Source: Ypsolopha sequella (Eukaryota; Arthropoda; Insecta; Lepidoptera; Ypsolophidae). From it: DNA of 64,000 bases. Shown here piece after piece: positions 46,901 through 58,457 of this stretch. Position numbers and translations under genes: made by a program. The DNA is taken from contig OW204001.1 of the NCBI GenBank assembly GCA_934047225.1, forward strand, positions 11,826,201-11,890,200, written 5' to 3'. The notes beneath the pieces were generated by a model, which was given only the letters and a program-made list of their open reading frames with translations, searched no databases and was not told the origin of the DNA. Position 1 is the first letter of the stretch. The number at the start of each line of letters is the position of its first letter.

Positions 46901-48401
46901 ATGTAACATACTCGTATAAGTTCAAAGCATGCCCCCAAATGAAAAGCTAACAAAGAAGTGTCCACTTGGCTGAATTGGCTATTTGACACCCAACATGAAT
47001 TGTTAAATATAAAAAAAATGTGACGTCGTTAACATTTTTCTTTGCCCTACATGAATCAATTTGGTCCAACTGTACTTTAGATATTCCACAGACGGACAGA
47101 TGGACAGCAAGGCTTGACTTTATAGGATACCATTTTTTGACGAAAGCTTGAAAATAAACAATTATGTTTCTATTTTTTTTATCATCACTTCTCATGAAGT
47201 TTTATAGTTTACTGCAATAATCTATTAAGACATTGCTTAAAGCATTGCTTAGAAGTTGATAGAGGTTATTATTAAAGATTTTTTAAATTACAATACTTGC
47301 ACTTGCACCATATTTGTTACGATAATTTCAACATTACATTTATGTAAATACTGTTTTGACTTAGGTATAATTGTCGTGACGTCATCTTTGCCGAGAATTG
47401 TATTTATTTATTCATTTTTTGCCATACATTTTTTATATAATGTATTTTTGACATTCTTGCCCTAAACTAATATAAATATTTGAATTGGAATGTGCAAAAA
47501 TTTAAATTGTTGGTGTATACAGGGTGTAATCGTTAAGTGTGACTAGGCGATTATTCCGTAACTATTTCAGATATCAAAAAAGTTTAAACTGATATCGAAA
47601 TAACGTTACCTAATCAGTAAAATGACATCAATAACTTTTTGAAAATCAAACGAGAAGTATCCAAAATTTTGACGTTAAACATTCTCATACATTTAGTATG
47701 AGATTAGTAAAAAGGTTTTAGTTTCCTTATTTTAAAAGGTTTTTTTAGCTTAGTACTGATATTAAAGGAAACTGTTTATTAACCTAGCAAAGTAATAAAA
47801 CTATATTTTAATGAAATAATATTTATTGCTTAGTAAGTACAAAATTTTGTATTCAAAGCAGATGTTCGAAGTGACGTCCTTGTTGTGCGATACAATGTAT
47901 GGGAATGTTTAATGTCAAAATTTTGGATACTTCTTGTTTGGTTTTCAAAAAGTTGTTGATGTCATTTTACTGATTAGGTAAGGTACTTTCGATATCAGTT
48001 TAAATTTTTTTGATATCTGTAATAGTTACGGCATAATCGCCTGGTCACACTTAACGATTACCCCCTGTATATTATTTTTATTTTTAAATTATGAGTTTAT
48101 AATTTAAATTACTTTAAATCCAGGTGAAACATGCTTAACTATGTATAATATTTTATATGTTTTGTAACCATGTTTGAGACAAATAAATATTTCCGTTTTA
48201 GCAAACGGAGACACGAATGGACTTCGAGACTGCGCATACGCAACTGACGACGAGACAGCTGCATGCAGGGAAGCTATTGGTGGCAACTATTCCGGTGATC
48301 TGCAGTATTGCCACCTCTGTGCTGACGACCTCTGCAACTCTGGTGCCAGGGCTGCACTGGCACTCGTGACCTTAATAGCTGGACTGCTGGCTACTTTGTA
48401 A
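37942..48401 (+). CDS. Ly6/uPAR-like GPI-anchored protein (gene B)
   Basis: Exons 37942-37996, 41114-41271, 46235-46400 and 48202-48401 give 192 aa with intron phases 1, 0, 1, the same as gene A. Residues 1-18 are a signal peptide (MKYLCVFLVILAATFSRN). The first motif LECYVCRGAGC is at about 22-32. It is followed by a Pro/Asp-rich insertion (about 42-66) and an acidic stretch (LLNEEDADVKSNSF), then CIAVVYNEG, LRDCAYAT, AACREA and the closing YCHLCADDLCN, and a hydrophobic tail (ALALVTLIAGLLATL) for GPI attachment. The role is a cell-surface three-finger protein; the specific partner is unknown. Exons span 10.5 kb because introns are filled with SINEs, Helitrons and MITEs. Hand-built, but every junction is GT-AG and in frame. 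Confidence 0.85.
38505..38720. repeat. Short tandem repeat array with inverted end unit
   Basis: Four imperfect units of about 45 bp contain 'accgtatttctaaaact' and 'cagcagc'; a final inverted unit reads 'gttttagaaatacgg'. In intron 1 of gene B. Confidence 0.6.
39150..39374. mobile_element. MITE family K, copy 2
   Basis: Same TIRs as 17770-17992 ('ctattatgtatctttggttg' and inverse). In intron 1 of gene B. Confidence 0.75.
39620..40018. mobile_element. Foldback element, about 150-bp arms
   Basis: 'ggttatggctttttaagacg' at the left pairs with 'tcttaaaaagccataaccc' at the right. The arms also share 'taccacttgttaccttaca' and its inverse. Confidence 0.8.
40311..40690 (+). pseudogene. RTE-type LINE ORF2 3' fragment
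   Basis: Decayed frames read VAERAMGRAILGISLMDKNE, KLKWLA, then RRPRARWTDDLK-like and a degraded QQWT end, followed by (atgg)n at 40674-40686. Frameshifts are present. In intron 1 of gene B. Confidence 0.7.
41114..41271 (+). CDS. Gene B exon 2 (first Ly6 cysteines)
   Basis: The acceptor is 'ttcttcccag' and the donor 'cag|gtgaga', phase 0. It encodes VDALECYVCRGAGCLEVSED, MVQTCPSPPAP and an Asp-rich end. Confidence 0.85.
41745..42251 (+). mobile_element. tRNA-derived SINE, copy S3 (interrupted)
   Basis: Head 'gaccgtagctcagg', B-box region 'agatctccgg', body as in S1 and S2. It is split by the Helitron-like element at 41854-42037. In intron 2 of gene B. Confidence 0.75.
41854..42037 (+). mobile_element. 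Helitron-like non-autonomous element in SINE S3
   Basis: Starts TCATCACTATC and ends 'cccgtgcaaagctgggacggg' folded as a hairpin (CCCGT/ACGGG), then TCGCTAGT. It is inserted between A and T with no duplication, exactly as Helitrons do. Confidence 0.7.
42334..42721. mobile_element. MITE family G, complete copy
   Basis: The ends 'ttaaacgtcagtcgcttagc' and 'gctaagctaatgacgtttaa' are inverted, as is the inner 'gcataacttaac' block. A split copy is at 11225-11690. Confidence 0.75.
42722..44299. other. AT-rich intronic stretch
   Basis: No gene or clear repeat, apart from a Helitron-end-like piece at 44160-44200 ('ttttgcccgcggttccgccc'). Confidence 0.4.
44300..44486 (-). mobile_element. Helitron-like non-autonomous element
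   Basis: On the minus strand it starts TCCGTACTC and ends with the G/C-rich 'gcgcgggcaaaag' then CTAGT. The same family is at 52168-52341 (plus). Confidence 0.55.
45009..45740. repeat. Repeat fragments, (gattt)n and an inverted repeat
   Basis: 45009-45050 is a repeat E-like end ('agggttccatacc'). 45203-45224 is a (gattt)4 tract. 45542-45737 is an inverted repeat whose ends share 'aacccgcctttttc' and its inverse. All lie in intron 2 of gene B. Confidence 0.55.
46235..46400 (+). CDS. Gene B exon 3 (acidic middle segment)
   Basis: The acceptor 'aacattctag' is a weak pyrimidine tract; the donor is 'gagg|gtaaga', phase 1. It encodes 55 residues with one Cys near the end (GARCIAVVYNE). It corresponds in position and phase to exon 3 of gene A. 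Confidence 0.7.
46438..46733 (+). mobile_element. SINE with RTE-like tail, copy T3 (5' truncated)
   Basis: Aligns with T1 and T2 from 'aaagtaagagaacagc' to 'gcatatgtccagctgtgg'. It begins 38 bp after the exon 3 donor of gene B. Confidence 0.65.
47518..48069. mobile_element. Tc1/mariner-like MITE with long TIRs
   Basis: Starts TACAGGGTGTAATCG and ends CGATTACCCCCTGTA, flanked by TA on both sides. Inverted arms of about 190 bp. 552 bp, no transposase. It ends 132 bp upstream of gene B exon 4. Confidence 0.8.
48202..48401 (+). CDS. Gene B exon 4 (closing motif and GPI tail)
   Basis: The acceptor is 'tttccgttttag'. It carries six Cys including CHLCADDLCN, then a 15-residue hydrophobic C-terminus ending at TAA. 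Confidence 0.85.
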
Positions 48402-48895
48402 ATTTGTGGGGAAAATTGCGTTTCAAAGTCAAAGGTGTTAGGGTGCAATATAATTGAAGGGTCCCGTGGAAAAAGTCCGTAAGTTGTCCTAAGGTATTTT
48501 TTCACTGGGCCCTTTAGATGCTTTAACATCCTTGGAAAAAAAGGCTTCTGCATGATCTTATATTCTAACACGTGCGTCCGTCTATATATCCGTCTGTCAC
48601 CACTAGGCATGAGAATAATTGCTACATTTAATTCATTTTCATTTGATGAAATTACTTTAATTTTCACAGTGATTTCACATGTTAAATTTCACAGACAATG
48701 ATTTCTCATGTGCAATGCACTAATGTCACGCTTGCTACAATTATCACCTTACGGCATCTATCTCTAAGGTTTATTTTTAAACACTCTCGTTCGTTAGTCA
48801 AAGACAAAGTTCACCAATGCGTCTTGTCAAATGCCCCTTTTAGTGTAGCGATGAATCAGAAAAATATCTCTTCCTCCTTCTAACAAGCCTGCAAA

Positions 48896-49400
48896 TTCAA
48901 ATTCAAATTCAAATAGTTTATTTTGCAAAGCAGGTATAGATATATACACTTTTTACACGTCAAATTTAATCTAATAAAGAAAATATATGTAATAAAATAA
49001 TAAATGTACATGAACTAAATTAAAGGTTTATTTAATTTATGTAACAATATATTTACGATTATAATGATAGGTAAAATATATATTATACAAGGTAAAATCC
49101 AATCAGCCGCCCGAACCCACACCGGAGACCCGGCCAGGGACCAGGAACAAGGTTCAATGATCACCAACCGAGCCCCAGCACGAATCCAGGCGGCCGACCA
49201 AATCCCATCCTATATACTACATACTAATAGGTTACATATATAAATACATGCCTAACTCCGCCCATTCGATTAGTCTTGCTAAGAAGAAGGGCAAGAAACT
49301 TAGCACTGCTGTAGTACGATTCGTCCCTACTCGCTCGCTCTCTCTTCTATGCGAATGATCTGTGATTTTTAACAGACTATGTTAAGGAAGGTAGCAGGTG
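48896..49400 (-). repeat. Probable LINE 3' UTR with (tttgaa)n tail
   Basis: Begins with (attcaa)n on the plus strand and 'tagtttattttgcaaagcag', then AT-rich and finally GC-richer sequence ('ggagacccggccagggacc'). It looks like a minus-oriented LINE end with a short tandem tail. It contains the first AATAAA motifs downstream of gene B (48991, 49001), so gene B transcripts may end here. Confidence 0.45.
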
Positions 49401-50152
49401 TGACATATGAAAACGCGTTTCATATGATTTTTCACATGCTACTTGTGAAATGTTCCATGCCTAGTCACCACAGCTCCTTTTTTACAAGACGGATTAAAGC
49501 ATTTTGAGGGCGCAGTGAAAAAAGTTGACTTTTTCATTGGGCCGAATAATGTGAGGCAGGCAGGATGATATACTCGTATATGCTGTCTTCGATGTGGACG
49601 TTGAAACGTAATTTAAGATTTCAAGTTGGAGTTTTTATTATGTTTGTAATGATGTCTTACATTGTCACTAAAAATAATTAATTTTTATTGAGCTAATCAA
49701 ATGAATTTGTTATTTGTTATAATTTATTTTTACAGCCGTCACAAGTATTCGTGAAATTCAGAATGAATGCGAGTATTTTTGGCACCTTGAAATGTTCCTA
49801 AAATGTCCTATTAGGCAAACAGATCTGAAAAGTTGAAATTTCGTTATTTTGGAATAAACTATTTATACTTTATTAATATCTTTTTTTTAATCAAATCATG
49901 ATAAATGACCACCTTAATAAAAACCATCACAGATTCACGATTAGAGTGTCCTTTTTTATATAATAAGTTATCGGCAATCTGTATAATCTGGTATAAAATG
50001 TATTAAAAAATATTCAGGCAATGTGTAAAATATAATTTATTTCATACACCGAACACCGAACGTAGAACTGCAAAGAACATTTTTGGAAAATTTGTTTTAA
50101 AGATATAATTTATTTTGCGCTATCTGTGGTAGTTTTTAGTTGCACTTAATGT

Positions 50153-50313
50153 AGCCGATTCTGAAGGCTTTAATTTTAGGTTTAGTACTGTCAAAACTAA
50201 ATTTTCATCATTGCAAAATAGTTCATAAGTGTTAAGAACAGAAGCTAAATTACTTTGGAAAAATTTAAGTCTTGACAGCACTAAAACTAAAATTAAAGCC
50301 TTCAGAATCGGCT
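50153..50313. mobile_element. Short foldback MITE
   Basis: 'agccgattctgaaggcttta' at the left is exactly inverted at the right; arms of about 50 bp around an AT-rich centre. The stretch 49401-50152 holds no recognised feature. Confidence 0.75.
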
Positions 50314-51366
50314 TTATTATATATATAATACGAGTAATTATAAAAATTAAATCCACCATAAAATAAATTTACCAAAAATTTACTACTGCCTTCTGCGAAA
50401 TCATTACAATAGTCTATTCTAACCAGATATATCCAAAACAAATAAATTACGTAGTAATTCTCAATTTAGTTCTATTGAGAAAGTACAATCCTGCATGAAC
50501 GTAGTTTCACCGACGATTATTTCGTCGCAACTCCCTTGTGATAGCCTATCGTCATTTTTGGGGAAATACACGCTGACTTTTATTTTAACCAGCCAAATTG
50601 ATGCTGCACTGAAAAGTCAAAAAGTCGCTTGTACATATGATGCCTTCTTAGTAATTCACAAAATACGTGTTAAAAAACAACTACTTTAGTCCAATCCTTT
50701 GTATTATTCATTACTATGTGACAACTAGACTTTAAACTTCGCGAGAAATACCTAAGCAGTTTCTAACGACATGCATATTTTGGTATTATAAATTTGGTGT
50801 TCTTTAGATTTTTAAATATTTATTTATTAGAAACAATAACACCTAATGCATAAGCATATAGATTGTAAATCCTCAAGGATTTTAAGTTATGTACGTGAAC
50901 ACAGGATGCAATACAAGTATACTAGCTAAAATATTACAAATTTTACACAAAAACATAAGTCCGATCGGCAGTTTTCGTTTGCACAGAGAAGGGCGGATCC
51001 ATTCCCGATGGTAGCCGAACGTGTTAAGAGCGGTTTCGCAGCCGGATTGTGAAAAACCCTAAAAAAATCTTTTTCAAAATTTTACTTTACCACTTTATCG
51101 GCGTGATAAATATGTATACCCATGCCAAATTACAGCCTTCTAGTACTAATATTCCCTAAGCTAAGCCGCGGACAAACAGACAGACAGACAGACATGGCGA
51201 AACTATAAGGTTTCCTTGTTGACTACGGAACCCTAAAAAACCGGGAGAGTGGTTACAGGCAGTATCAGTCATTCGTTCATTACCGACTTCGGTAGAATTT
51301 GCGTAACACCCTGTATACCTAGAGTGAACGCCCCGCCTACTGGACTTTTTTCTTATTTTACTTTTT

Positions 51367-52157
51367 AGGGTTCCGCAGTACGCTAAAAGGTACAGAAGGA
51401 ACCTTTATGGTGAGACTCCGTTGTCCGCCCGTCCGTTCGTATGTCACAGCCTCAAACTATTTAGCACCGTTTAAAGACAAAGACTTGAAATTTGGAATTA
51501 TGTAATTAGCCCACAAAACACGGTGTAAAATATATATATTTTTTTAATCAAAGTATTTCTAATAGAAAAGAGAAAAAAAAATAAAAATCTTAAAAACATA
51601 ATATGGGTATCAAATTTTAAATATTAAAGAGCTGATTATAAAAATATAGTATACCTTATCTATGTTTACTGGCACTAATTTCAAGAAATCTTTGAAAAAC
51701 CACAAAAACTTTATGTCCCCCCCCCCCCCTTATCTCCGAAACTAGTGGATCGAAAAATATGAAAAAAAAATTGATTATAGTTCATAACCCATAACTAGTC
51801 ATAAATGACCAATTACAGGAAAACTGTAGCGATTTAAAAAAAATAACACAAATGAGAAAAGAAATTATGAATAAAATATGAGTATCATATTGTAGGTATT
51901 AAAAAGCTGATTGTAAAAATGTATAGTTTGGCTATATTTACTTGCATCTATTTCAAGAAATCCTTGAAAAACCACAAACAAATCTTTCTCCCCTTATCTC
52001 CAAAACTTGTGGACCGAAACATATGAAAAAAATCATGGTAATATGGGCTCGTAAAAATGTAGTGGGTGAAAAAAATACGAAATGAAAATGACAAAATTAA
52101 ATTTTTCAATACGGAACCTTAGGTACGCGAGTCTGACTCGCACGTGACCGGTTTTTT
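51367..52157 (-). mobile_element. Interspersed repeat E, complete minus copy
   Basis: Both ends present: 'tagggttccgcagtacgcta' at the left and 'gcgagtctgactcgcacgtg...accgg' at the right. Two internal units, one with an oligo-C run of about 13. A related repeat end precedes it at 51050-51240. Confidence 0.7.
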
Positions 52158-52167
52158 ACTATCCATA

Positions 52168-52341
52168 TCCGTATCCCTTTTATAAATGTGAAAGTTTGTT
52201 GGTTTCTTGGTTTGTTGGTTGGACTTGATTTTTTGCATAGAGAGATATTTGATGGGCCGGAGAGTGACATAGGCTACTTTTTATCTCGAAAAAATGCAAA
52301 CTAAATCAGCGTGGGCAAAGCTGCGGACAAAACACACTAGT
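52168..52341 (+). mobile_element. Helitron-like non-autonomous element
   Basis: Starts TCCGTATCCC and ends CTAGT, inserted between A and T. It is the plus-strand counterpart of 44300-44486. Confidence 0.6.
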
Positions 52342-52343
52342 TA

Positions 52344-52599
52344 TACAGGGTGAAGTTGCGAAAGCCGAAAACTGGCGATGGTATTCGCCCATACCAACAA
52401 CATTAAGAGAAAAAAAATCGAGAAATAGACAAAAAAACAGTTGTTTCATACATTTTGGTCGGGTAGCTATGTAACTTTTCCATGGAGCATCTGATTTTTT
52501 TTTCGCGATTTGAGGGTTGTCTCTATAGTAAAAGTTGTTCGTATAGACGAGTACTATCCCCAGTTTTCGGCTTTCGCAACTTTATCTTAGCACCCAGTA
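52344..52599. mobile_element. TACAGGGTG-type MITE
   Basis: The ends 'tacagggtgaagttgcgaaa' and the inverse 'tttcgcaactttatc...cagta', with inner 'gccgaaaactggcgatg' inverted as 'ccccagttttcggc'. The interior resembles diverged MITE A. Confidence 0.7.
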
Positions 52600-52988
52600 T
52601 ACTGTCTGGTAATCTATGACTCAATTGCCCGTTTTCACAATATTAAAGTATGAAGTTCTTAAATATTTAGTGAAAACGTGAAAATATTATATTAACATTT
52701 GTGACAGACGGACGGTCACTAGCAGGCTAGTGGCAGCTCTATGTTGAGTGACGCTGCCTCAAAACACGGCAATATTTAAAAATAAGCCATTCATGATAAA
52801 AATAATATAAAATTCAGCTTGATGACGATCGGTGTTGAACGGTTTCGATTTCGATATGTGGTTTCAGTTATATAAATTTATATTTCTACTTATCTGAAAA
52901 CAAAGTAAGTTTCAATTTGTGGTCCATTAAACCGCATGCATTCATTCAGGGTTGCCAGAGCGTACCCTGTTTGCTGATAAGTTTCTCT

Positions 52989-52995
52989 ATAAATG
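52989..52995 (+). promoter_or_regulatory. Putative TATA box of Ly6-like gene C
   Basis: TATAAAT with a GCAGTG initiator-like motif about 30 bp downstream (53018), leaving a very short 5' UTR before the ATG at 53036. Confidence 0.5.
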
Positions 52996-53035
52996 GAAAA
53001 GAGCCGTTTCATCGGACGCAGTGATTGGACTCAGA

Positions 53036-53099
53036 ATGACGAGACTGAGTATTTTGGTGGTTGCCATTGGTTTGGCTATCGGCTTTGCTCAGAATGTCG
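53036..53099 (+). CDS. Gene C exon 1 (signal peptide)
   Basis: 21 codons plus one base before 'g|gtaagc', the same length as gene A exon 1. Confidence 0.85.
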
Positions 53100-55500
53100 G
53101 TAAGCTATAGTATATAATTTATTTCATTCATCACTCTAATTTCCTCGAGATTTCTCTTAAGGGGCTGCACAATGCTAAAATTCAGTCCTGCTCTAACGCG
53201 TTTGTTTTTTGACTCTCTATCCTGCTCTAATCAGATGCCGCGCATGCAAAAGTTCAGTTATTTAGAAATCGCGGCTCCATGAGGACATTAACCATAATTT
53301 GTAGTAAGGCTTTTTTGTAGATAATAATGAGATCTTTTATTGTGTGAAAGATTCATTTCAAACGCATATTCCGTGTCCGAGTGAATTGAATGTACAGAAT
53401 GAAAGAAATCAGGTACCCAAAGATATATATATTTTTTGAGTAAAGATATAAAATTTCGATAATCCAGAAAGTAAGCCTTTTCAGAAAAGTCCTTTGTCAG
53501 AAAAACATGATTAAGTACATATATGTATATTTCGGAGAATTTTCTAGTAGCCAGTTTGGCCTACAAATCGAGCTAAATATGCGCAATTTTACCAAATCCA
53601 CGCATATTCTAGCCTTAAAAGCACTATGCCCGCGGCTCCACCGGTAATATAGAAGCTCTCGTTTTATGCCTTTTGCACACTGACGGCGACGACACGCCGC
53701 GAAACTGCAATACATTCCGTCTCAATATAATTCGAGGGCATCAAGCTGAAAGGTCGTATTTACAGATTTTCCGAAGTACAGAAACTTTGAACAAATCTCC
53801 ATATTTATTAGCTCTACAATGTACTGAGAAAATTACGGTTGCTCCACCGGTTATAGGGACTGTATGCCTAATTCTATGATGTGATAGGGCGTATATTTAA
53901 TTGAAAAATATATTTATTAATAACGAGTGGATATTTTTATATTGTTGTAGATACGGCCCTTTCAGTTTGATGCTCTCGTTATGAAATGTGTATGTTACCT
54001 CGGTATATCTGTCTACTTAAGCGTTTCGTCATCAATTCGCAATATTTTCGCGTTTCGCGGCGTCCGTCGATGTACAAAGGGCGTATTAATACTTTGGTGT
54101 TTTTTGTGCAATGCTACATCATATTTAATCCTTTTTTAAGAAAACCCGCAGCTTACAGAAAAACCTCTTTCCATTGGTTCCAAAGTTTTTTATAAAAGAA
54201 GAAGATCATGAAGTGTGACAAAAAAGTGTCTAAAAAGCGCTCAAAGGAGTTTCATCGTTGGCCACTTAAGACTTTTGAATTAATTTAGGTTAAAACTTTA
54301 CAGATGACGCTGTAGAAGACCAAAACCAAAGCAATGAAGAAGTCAGGCGCTCGAGTGGCCAGCAGCAGTTAGCATCTAGACAAGGTCCCGCCCACGGCGG
54401 CGCACTCAACCAGGGTCAAAATAGTGGTTTACCGCACCTCTTACTTCAATGTTATGCCTGCCAAAATTGCCCAGCATTCTCTAATAGTAGTACTCCAACC
54501 AAGTTCTGCCCACCAACTTTTGACACCACCAGAAATAAGTGTGTGGTATATACGGAGAAGTACAAACGTAAGTTTTTGTTTATTTTGATTTAAAGTGATT
54601 GCGATTGAAGTAGGCGTTGAAAATAGAACCGTTACCTATAGGCCAAAATCCTCGTCGAAATCGAGAAGTTTTATGGGCTTATTCTTCATACGCTCCAAAC
54701 CAAACTCGCGATTAGGATGACAATCGTGCACCTTTTGGGGCCGTCGAAAATCATAACGCTTCGGCACCGGAATACCTTATGTTCAGCAGTGGACGAACGT
54801 AGGCTGATATATGAATAGATTGAGGCGTTAAAAAAAGGATCAATATTCCGCTGAACACTTTTGCCATGCTGTTCAAAATGCAGACTCAAGCATCACTGCC
54901 CTCCTGCATAGAACAAATACGAGTATATAGTTATTAATCAATTTTAAATAACAATCAAGAAACCCTATCGACACCTGTTTCACCTATATACAACGCATCC
55001 TCTGGATGTGTTGCTCGCCCGACCGTTGCTGTTGAAACACAAGGTGTTCTCGTCAAATCACATCGTCCAGGAAGTTTGCCGCTCATTGTAGTTTTCGAGA
55101 AAAACCTCTGTGAGAGACGGACGGACGGCTGGATACGAGAGTAATCTTAAGAGGATTCTGTTTTTTTCTTTCATGATACGGAACCATAAAAAAGTTATTG
55201 AGGTGTCAAGCAAGACAAAGAGTGCGTTATATTTAATCCAAAGCCAAACTCTACATCTCTACTTTTCTTCCAGAAATGAGTAGCGCATGGGTGATCCGAG
55301 GATGCGCGTCAGAGCGGGGAACCTGCGCCGATATCAAAGCGGCTCATGACCCTCACTCCAGCGTTTTGAGTCTCGTCTCTTGCAACGAGTGCGAGGGAGA
55401 CCTATGCAACAACGGCGTCGGGAAATCACTGCCTAGCCTCGCGGTGGCCGTCATTGCTTTGCTGGTAACTCCACTTGTGGCTACGACCGTTTTTTCATAA
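53036..55500 (+). CDS. Ly6/uPAR-like GPI-anchored protein (gene C)
   Basis: Three coding exons (53036-53099, 54304-54567, 55274-55500), both introns phase 1, 184 aa. A signal peptide at 1-19 (LSILVVAIGLAIGFA) is followed by a Gln/Gly/Ser-rich linker of about 48 residues. The Ly6 domain starts LLLQCYACQNCPAF (71-77) and continues FCPPTF, NKCVVYTEKYK, VIRGCASERGTCAD, SCNECEGDLCNN and a hydrophobic tail (LAVAVIALLVTPLVATTVF) that predicts GPI anchoring. It has the standard cysteine set and, unlike A and B, no extra middle exon, so it is probably closest to the ancestral form. AATAAA at 55626 is about 125 bases beyond the stop. Confidence 0.9.
54304..54567 (+). CDS. Gene C exon 2
   Basis: The acceptor is 'aaactttacag' and the donor 'aaac|gtaagt'. 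It encodes the linker and the first half of the Ly6 domain through NKCVVYTEKYK. Confidence 0.85.
55274..55500 (+). CDS. Gene C exon 3
   Basis: The acceptor is 'acttttcttccag'. It encodes the second half of the Ly6 domain, SCNECEGDLCNN, and the GPI tail to TAA. The ATG at 55276 is internal, not a start. Confidence 0.9.
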
Positions 55501-55625
55501 AGAAACACGACGGATTTGATGGCACTCGGTAATTAGGCTTTCGATTGATTTGTGACATACTCTAGAAATGTTCGGTGTTATCAAAGCGTCTCATTGTATT
55601 TTAATTATTTACTTCGAGTAGTATA

Positions 55626-55637
55626 AATAAAAATAAA
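55626..55637 (+). terminator. Candidate polyadenylation signal, gene C
   Basis: Two adjacent AATAAA hexamers about 125 bases after the gene C stop. Confidence 0.55.
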
Positions 55638-56001
55638 GCGATTTTCCTACAAGAAGTGTTTCTTTAATTAAAGTAAAAAAAAAACATTCGAATTATACAG
55701 TTATGTATGTAAATATCAAGAGGATTGTGATTGTGACTGATGCCGGGCCCGAATGGCCCGAAATATATCTCACTGAAATTTTATTTTACGTTGTTTTATG
55801 TTATTCTTATCATTTATAAAGACAAAAATATCAAGAGGAAGGATACAAGTAGGGTACCACAGTCATTAGTTAGGATTTTTGCTTTTTGAAGAAAATATTA
55901 CATTTTTATTTTTATTGAGGGTTGAAATTTCGGCTCATAGGAGAAGATTTATCACAGGATCACAATAATATTAACGTATTTTAATTTCAAAATATTATGG
56001 A

Positions 56002-56193
56002 CCCTTTTGCACTCACGTTTTATTATTGTTGACTATATATGCTAACTGTTTCACCGATACAATTTCGGCAACCGTTTGACAACGACGGTGAATGCCGCGT
56101 CGTGTCGTCGTTCCAAGAACGACACTCGCCTTGAAAATGACGGTGAAACAGTTGGCATGTAGTCAACAATAATAAAATGTGAGTGCAAAACGG
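56002..56193. mobile_element. Foldback MITE
   Basis: 'cttttgcactcac' and 'tattattgttgact' at the left are inverted at the right ('agtcaacaataata', 'gtgagtgcaaaa'), with 'aactgtttcaccg' inverted inside. Confidence 0.75.
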
Positions 56194-58207
56194 TTAATAA
56201 TACTTTTATATACTTGAAATCCTGATTATGAACTCAAAAATAGTACATAACGTCAATTTTTTTTACGAACGTCCCTTATACAGTAGAAAAATTAAATAAA
56301 AGTACAGCTTTCTTAACAAAATACAATTTAAAAAAAAAATTCTTCTATAAAAGTACAGTGACACTAAGTAGGAAGGCAATGGGAACTTATTCCATACCGG
56401 AATTATGACAGAGGTTTTAATATCTTATACCAAAGAGCACAGAACAAAGAGGTTTGATATGAATTTGCCTATACCCGCCTGACTAAGGAGGTAAGAGTTA
56501 GGACGAGGTTAGGTTGTAAGTAGGCTACATATCAATTTAGGTATTTTCAGTCATTTATTACTTAGAAAAAGGAATATTCATTATAATAACTATCTATGGT
56601 GAGGCGGGTGGACTATTGCTCTGTTCTAAATCCGTGACTATTGCATTTTGGTTGGTTGGCGGTTGGCTTACGAAGAAATTTTACTTTGTTTTTATGGGTC
56701 AAAAGTTTTATTTTTATCTAAAATGACTGACAGCAGTGAGTGATAAGGTGATAACGATGATAATTCGATTACACCTCACATCCTGGTGACAGCGACGAAA
56801 AGGACGAACCATATTTATCAGAAAAATCAAAAACAGCTTGATGTTATCAATAAATAATTAAACAACCTATTGCATGAGTGTAGATAAACTAGTTTATGAA
56901 ACTACACATAACTAGGTATTAAAACACTCTTGTATATTATTAAAAAACTCGCCTACGATTCACACTTGTGTTTTAATAACCTTTTTAGTATGTGCCAGTT
57001 TAATTTACCACCATACTCGTAGTATGTCAGCTCAGATCACGCGAATTATATTTTCATTTAGTATAAATATTAAATATATACGCAATTCCAAATACAGATA
57101 AATTTCAAGTATTATAATAGTAGTTTATGCTACAAGGGCGAAAAGGAATAAATTACGAGGACGATTAACGTAACCGAATAATTTATTACTCTTACGCCCG
57201 TGTATCATACTACGTTTTTCAATGCATAGTGTGAGGAAATAAAATAAATATAATCACAGAAAACAATTTAATTATTAAAGTTGAAGGTTACATTGCTACA
57301 ATTTTGCAAGTTAATGATTGGCTCAAAAGGACTGTATCCAGAGCCGTTAAACAGTGGAAAAAAGTATAACATTTTTGGTACACAGGAAAGGTTGCAGGTT
57401 AGCCAACTTCTCGTAAATAAATTAAAAAAAAAATAATAATAAATAGGGCAAAATAATCGACTTTCTGTTCGGATTTGATGCATAAAAAGTGGGCCTTTAC
57501 GAGTACTTGCATTGAAAAAATTATAAATTACTCTGAATTATAAATATTACTTAAAATACAAAATAACTATAAAAAAAGAAGAAACCTTCATTGAATAAAA
57601 AAAATTATGAAAGTTGTTGCCGTAGTAGGCTTCCAGCAGCGAAAAACAGCGAGGTGTATACAACCGTAAAGTATTTAAGTGAATACTTCAAATGTCGCCT
57701 CTTTACTCTATCACAGAGATAGTAATTGGTGGCAGTAGATAATAATAATAACGATAGCTAAGTTTTGTTTTATTATTCCGATCAAACAAGGATTAACTTA
57801 TCATGAATAATCAATTAATCATTAATAACAAATAATTAATCCTTCATTACAAAAAGTCGTTCCGGAAGTGACGTACAAGTACTGAACATGCCCTATACGG
57901 CATGCAACCAAAGAAGTATTCACGTCAAAATAAAAATTAAACATTTTGACCCTATCGATCATCTCCAGTTATGAAACATTAAATTTATGTTGTGAATGTA
58001 TATTATTTTATTAATTATTTATATTATATCGATCATCGGAGTTAAAAGCGCATTTCCCACTATCACGATCTGTCAGTTTTCTCCGTCTGATTAGCAATTT
58101 GACTTTAAGAAACTAATCAGTCTAATAATTGACACCATAAAGGCGAAATCAGATATTCAAGAAAATACAATATTTTTAAATATTTTCCCAAAACAATAGC
58201 TAAATAT
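56194..58207. other. AT-rich gene-free stretch
   Basis: No gene supported. 57840-57960 resembles 46880-47000 ('ccttcatta', 'gttccgga', 'caaagaagt'), an unclassified repeat. Confidence 0.4.
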
Positions 58208-58457
58208 AAGGTGACTTACTCTAAGCCATTTAAGGAAAGGAAGGACCATAAATGGTCAGGACGCGGTTCAATGATCCTTTTTGTGAAAAAAGCAAAATGA
58301 AATTTAGGCTTCCTATACAAATTGACTCGGAGTTGTTTATAAATTAGTATAGGACCACACTTTTTTTTTCGTATTCTGCAGAAAAGGTCATTTAACCTTG
58401 GTCCTGACCAGTTACCAAGTCTACAGTATGGATTTGGCTATAACAAAAGACACCTTA
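58208..58457. mobile_element. Foldback MITE family B, copy 2
   Basis: Ends 'taaggtgactt' and 'aagacacctta'; it shares 'tatggatttggctataac', 'ggttcaatgatcctttttg' and the 'ttttcgtattc' core with 2138-2398. Confidence 0.55.

Noticed and set aside
48174..48401. Stand-alone 75-codon gene starting at 48174
   Set aside because: Its first codons are intronic; the AG at 48200-48201 and phase 1 join it to gene B exon 3.
55276..55500. Stand-alone 74-codon gene starting at the internal ATG
   Set aside because: It is the last exon of gene C; the acceptor AG is two bases before and the frame joins exon 2.
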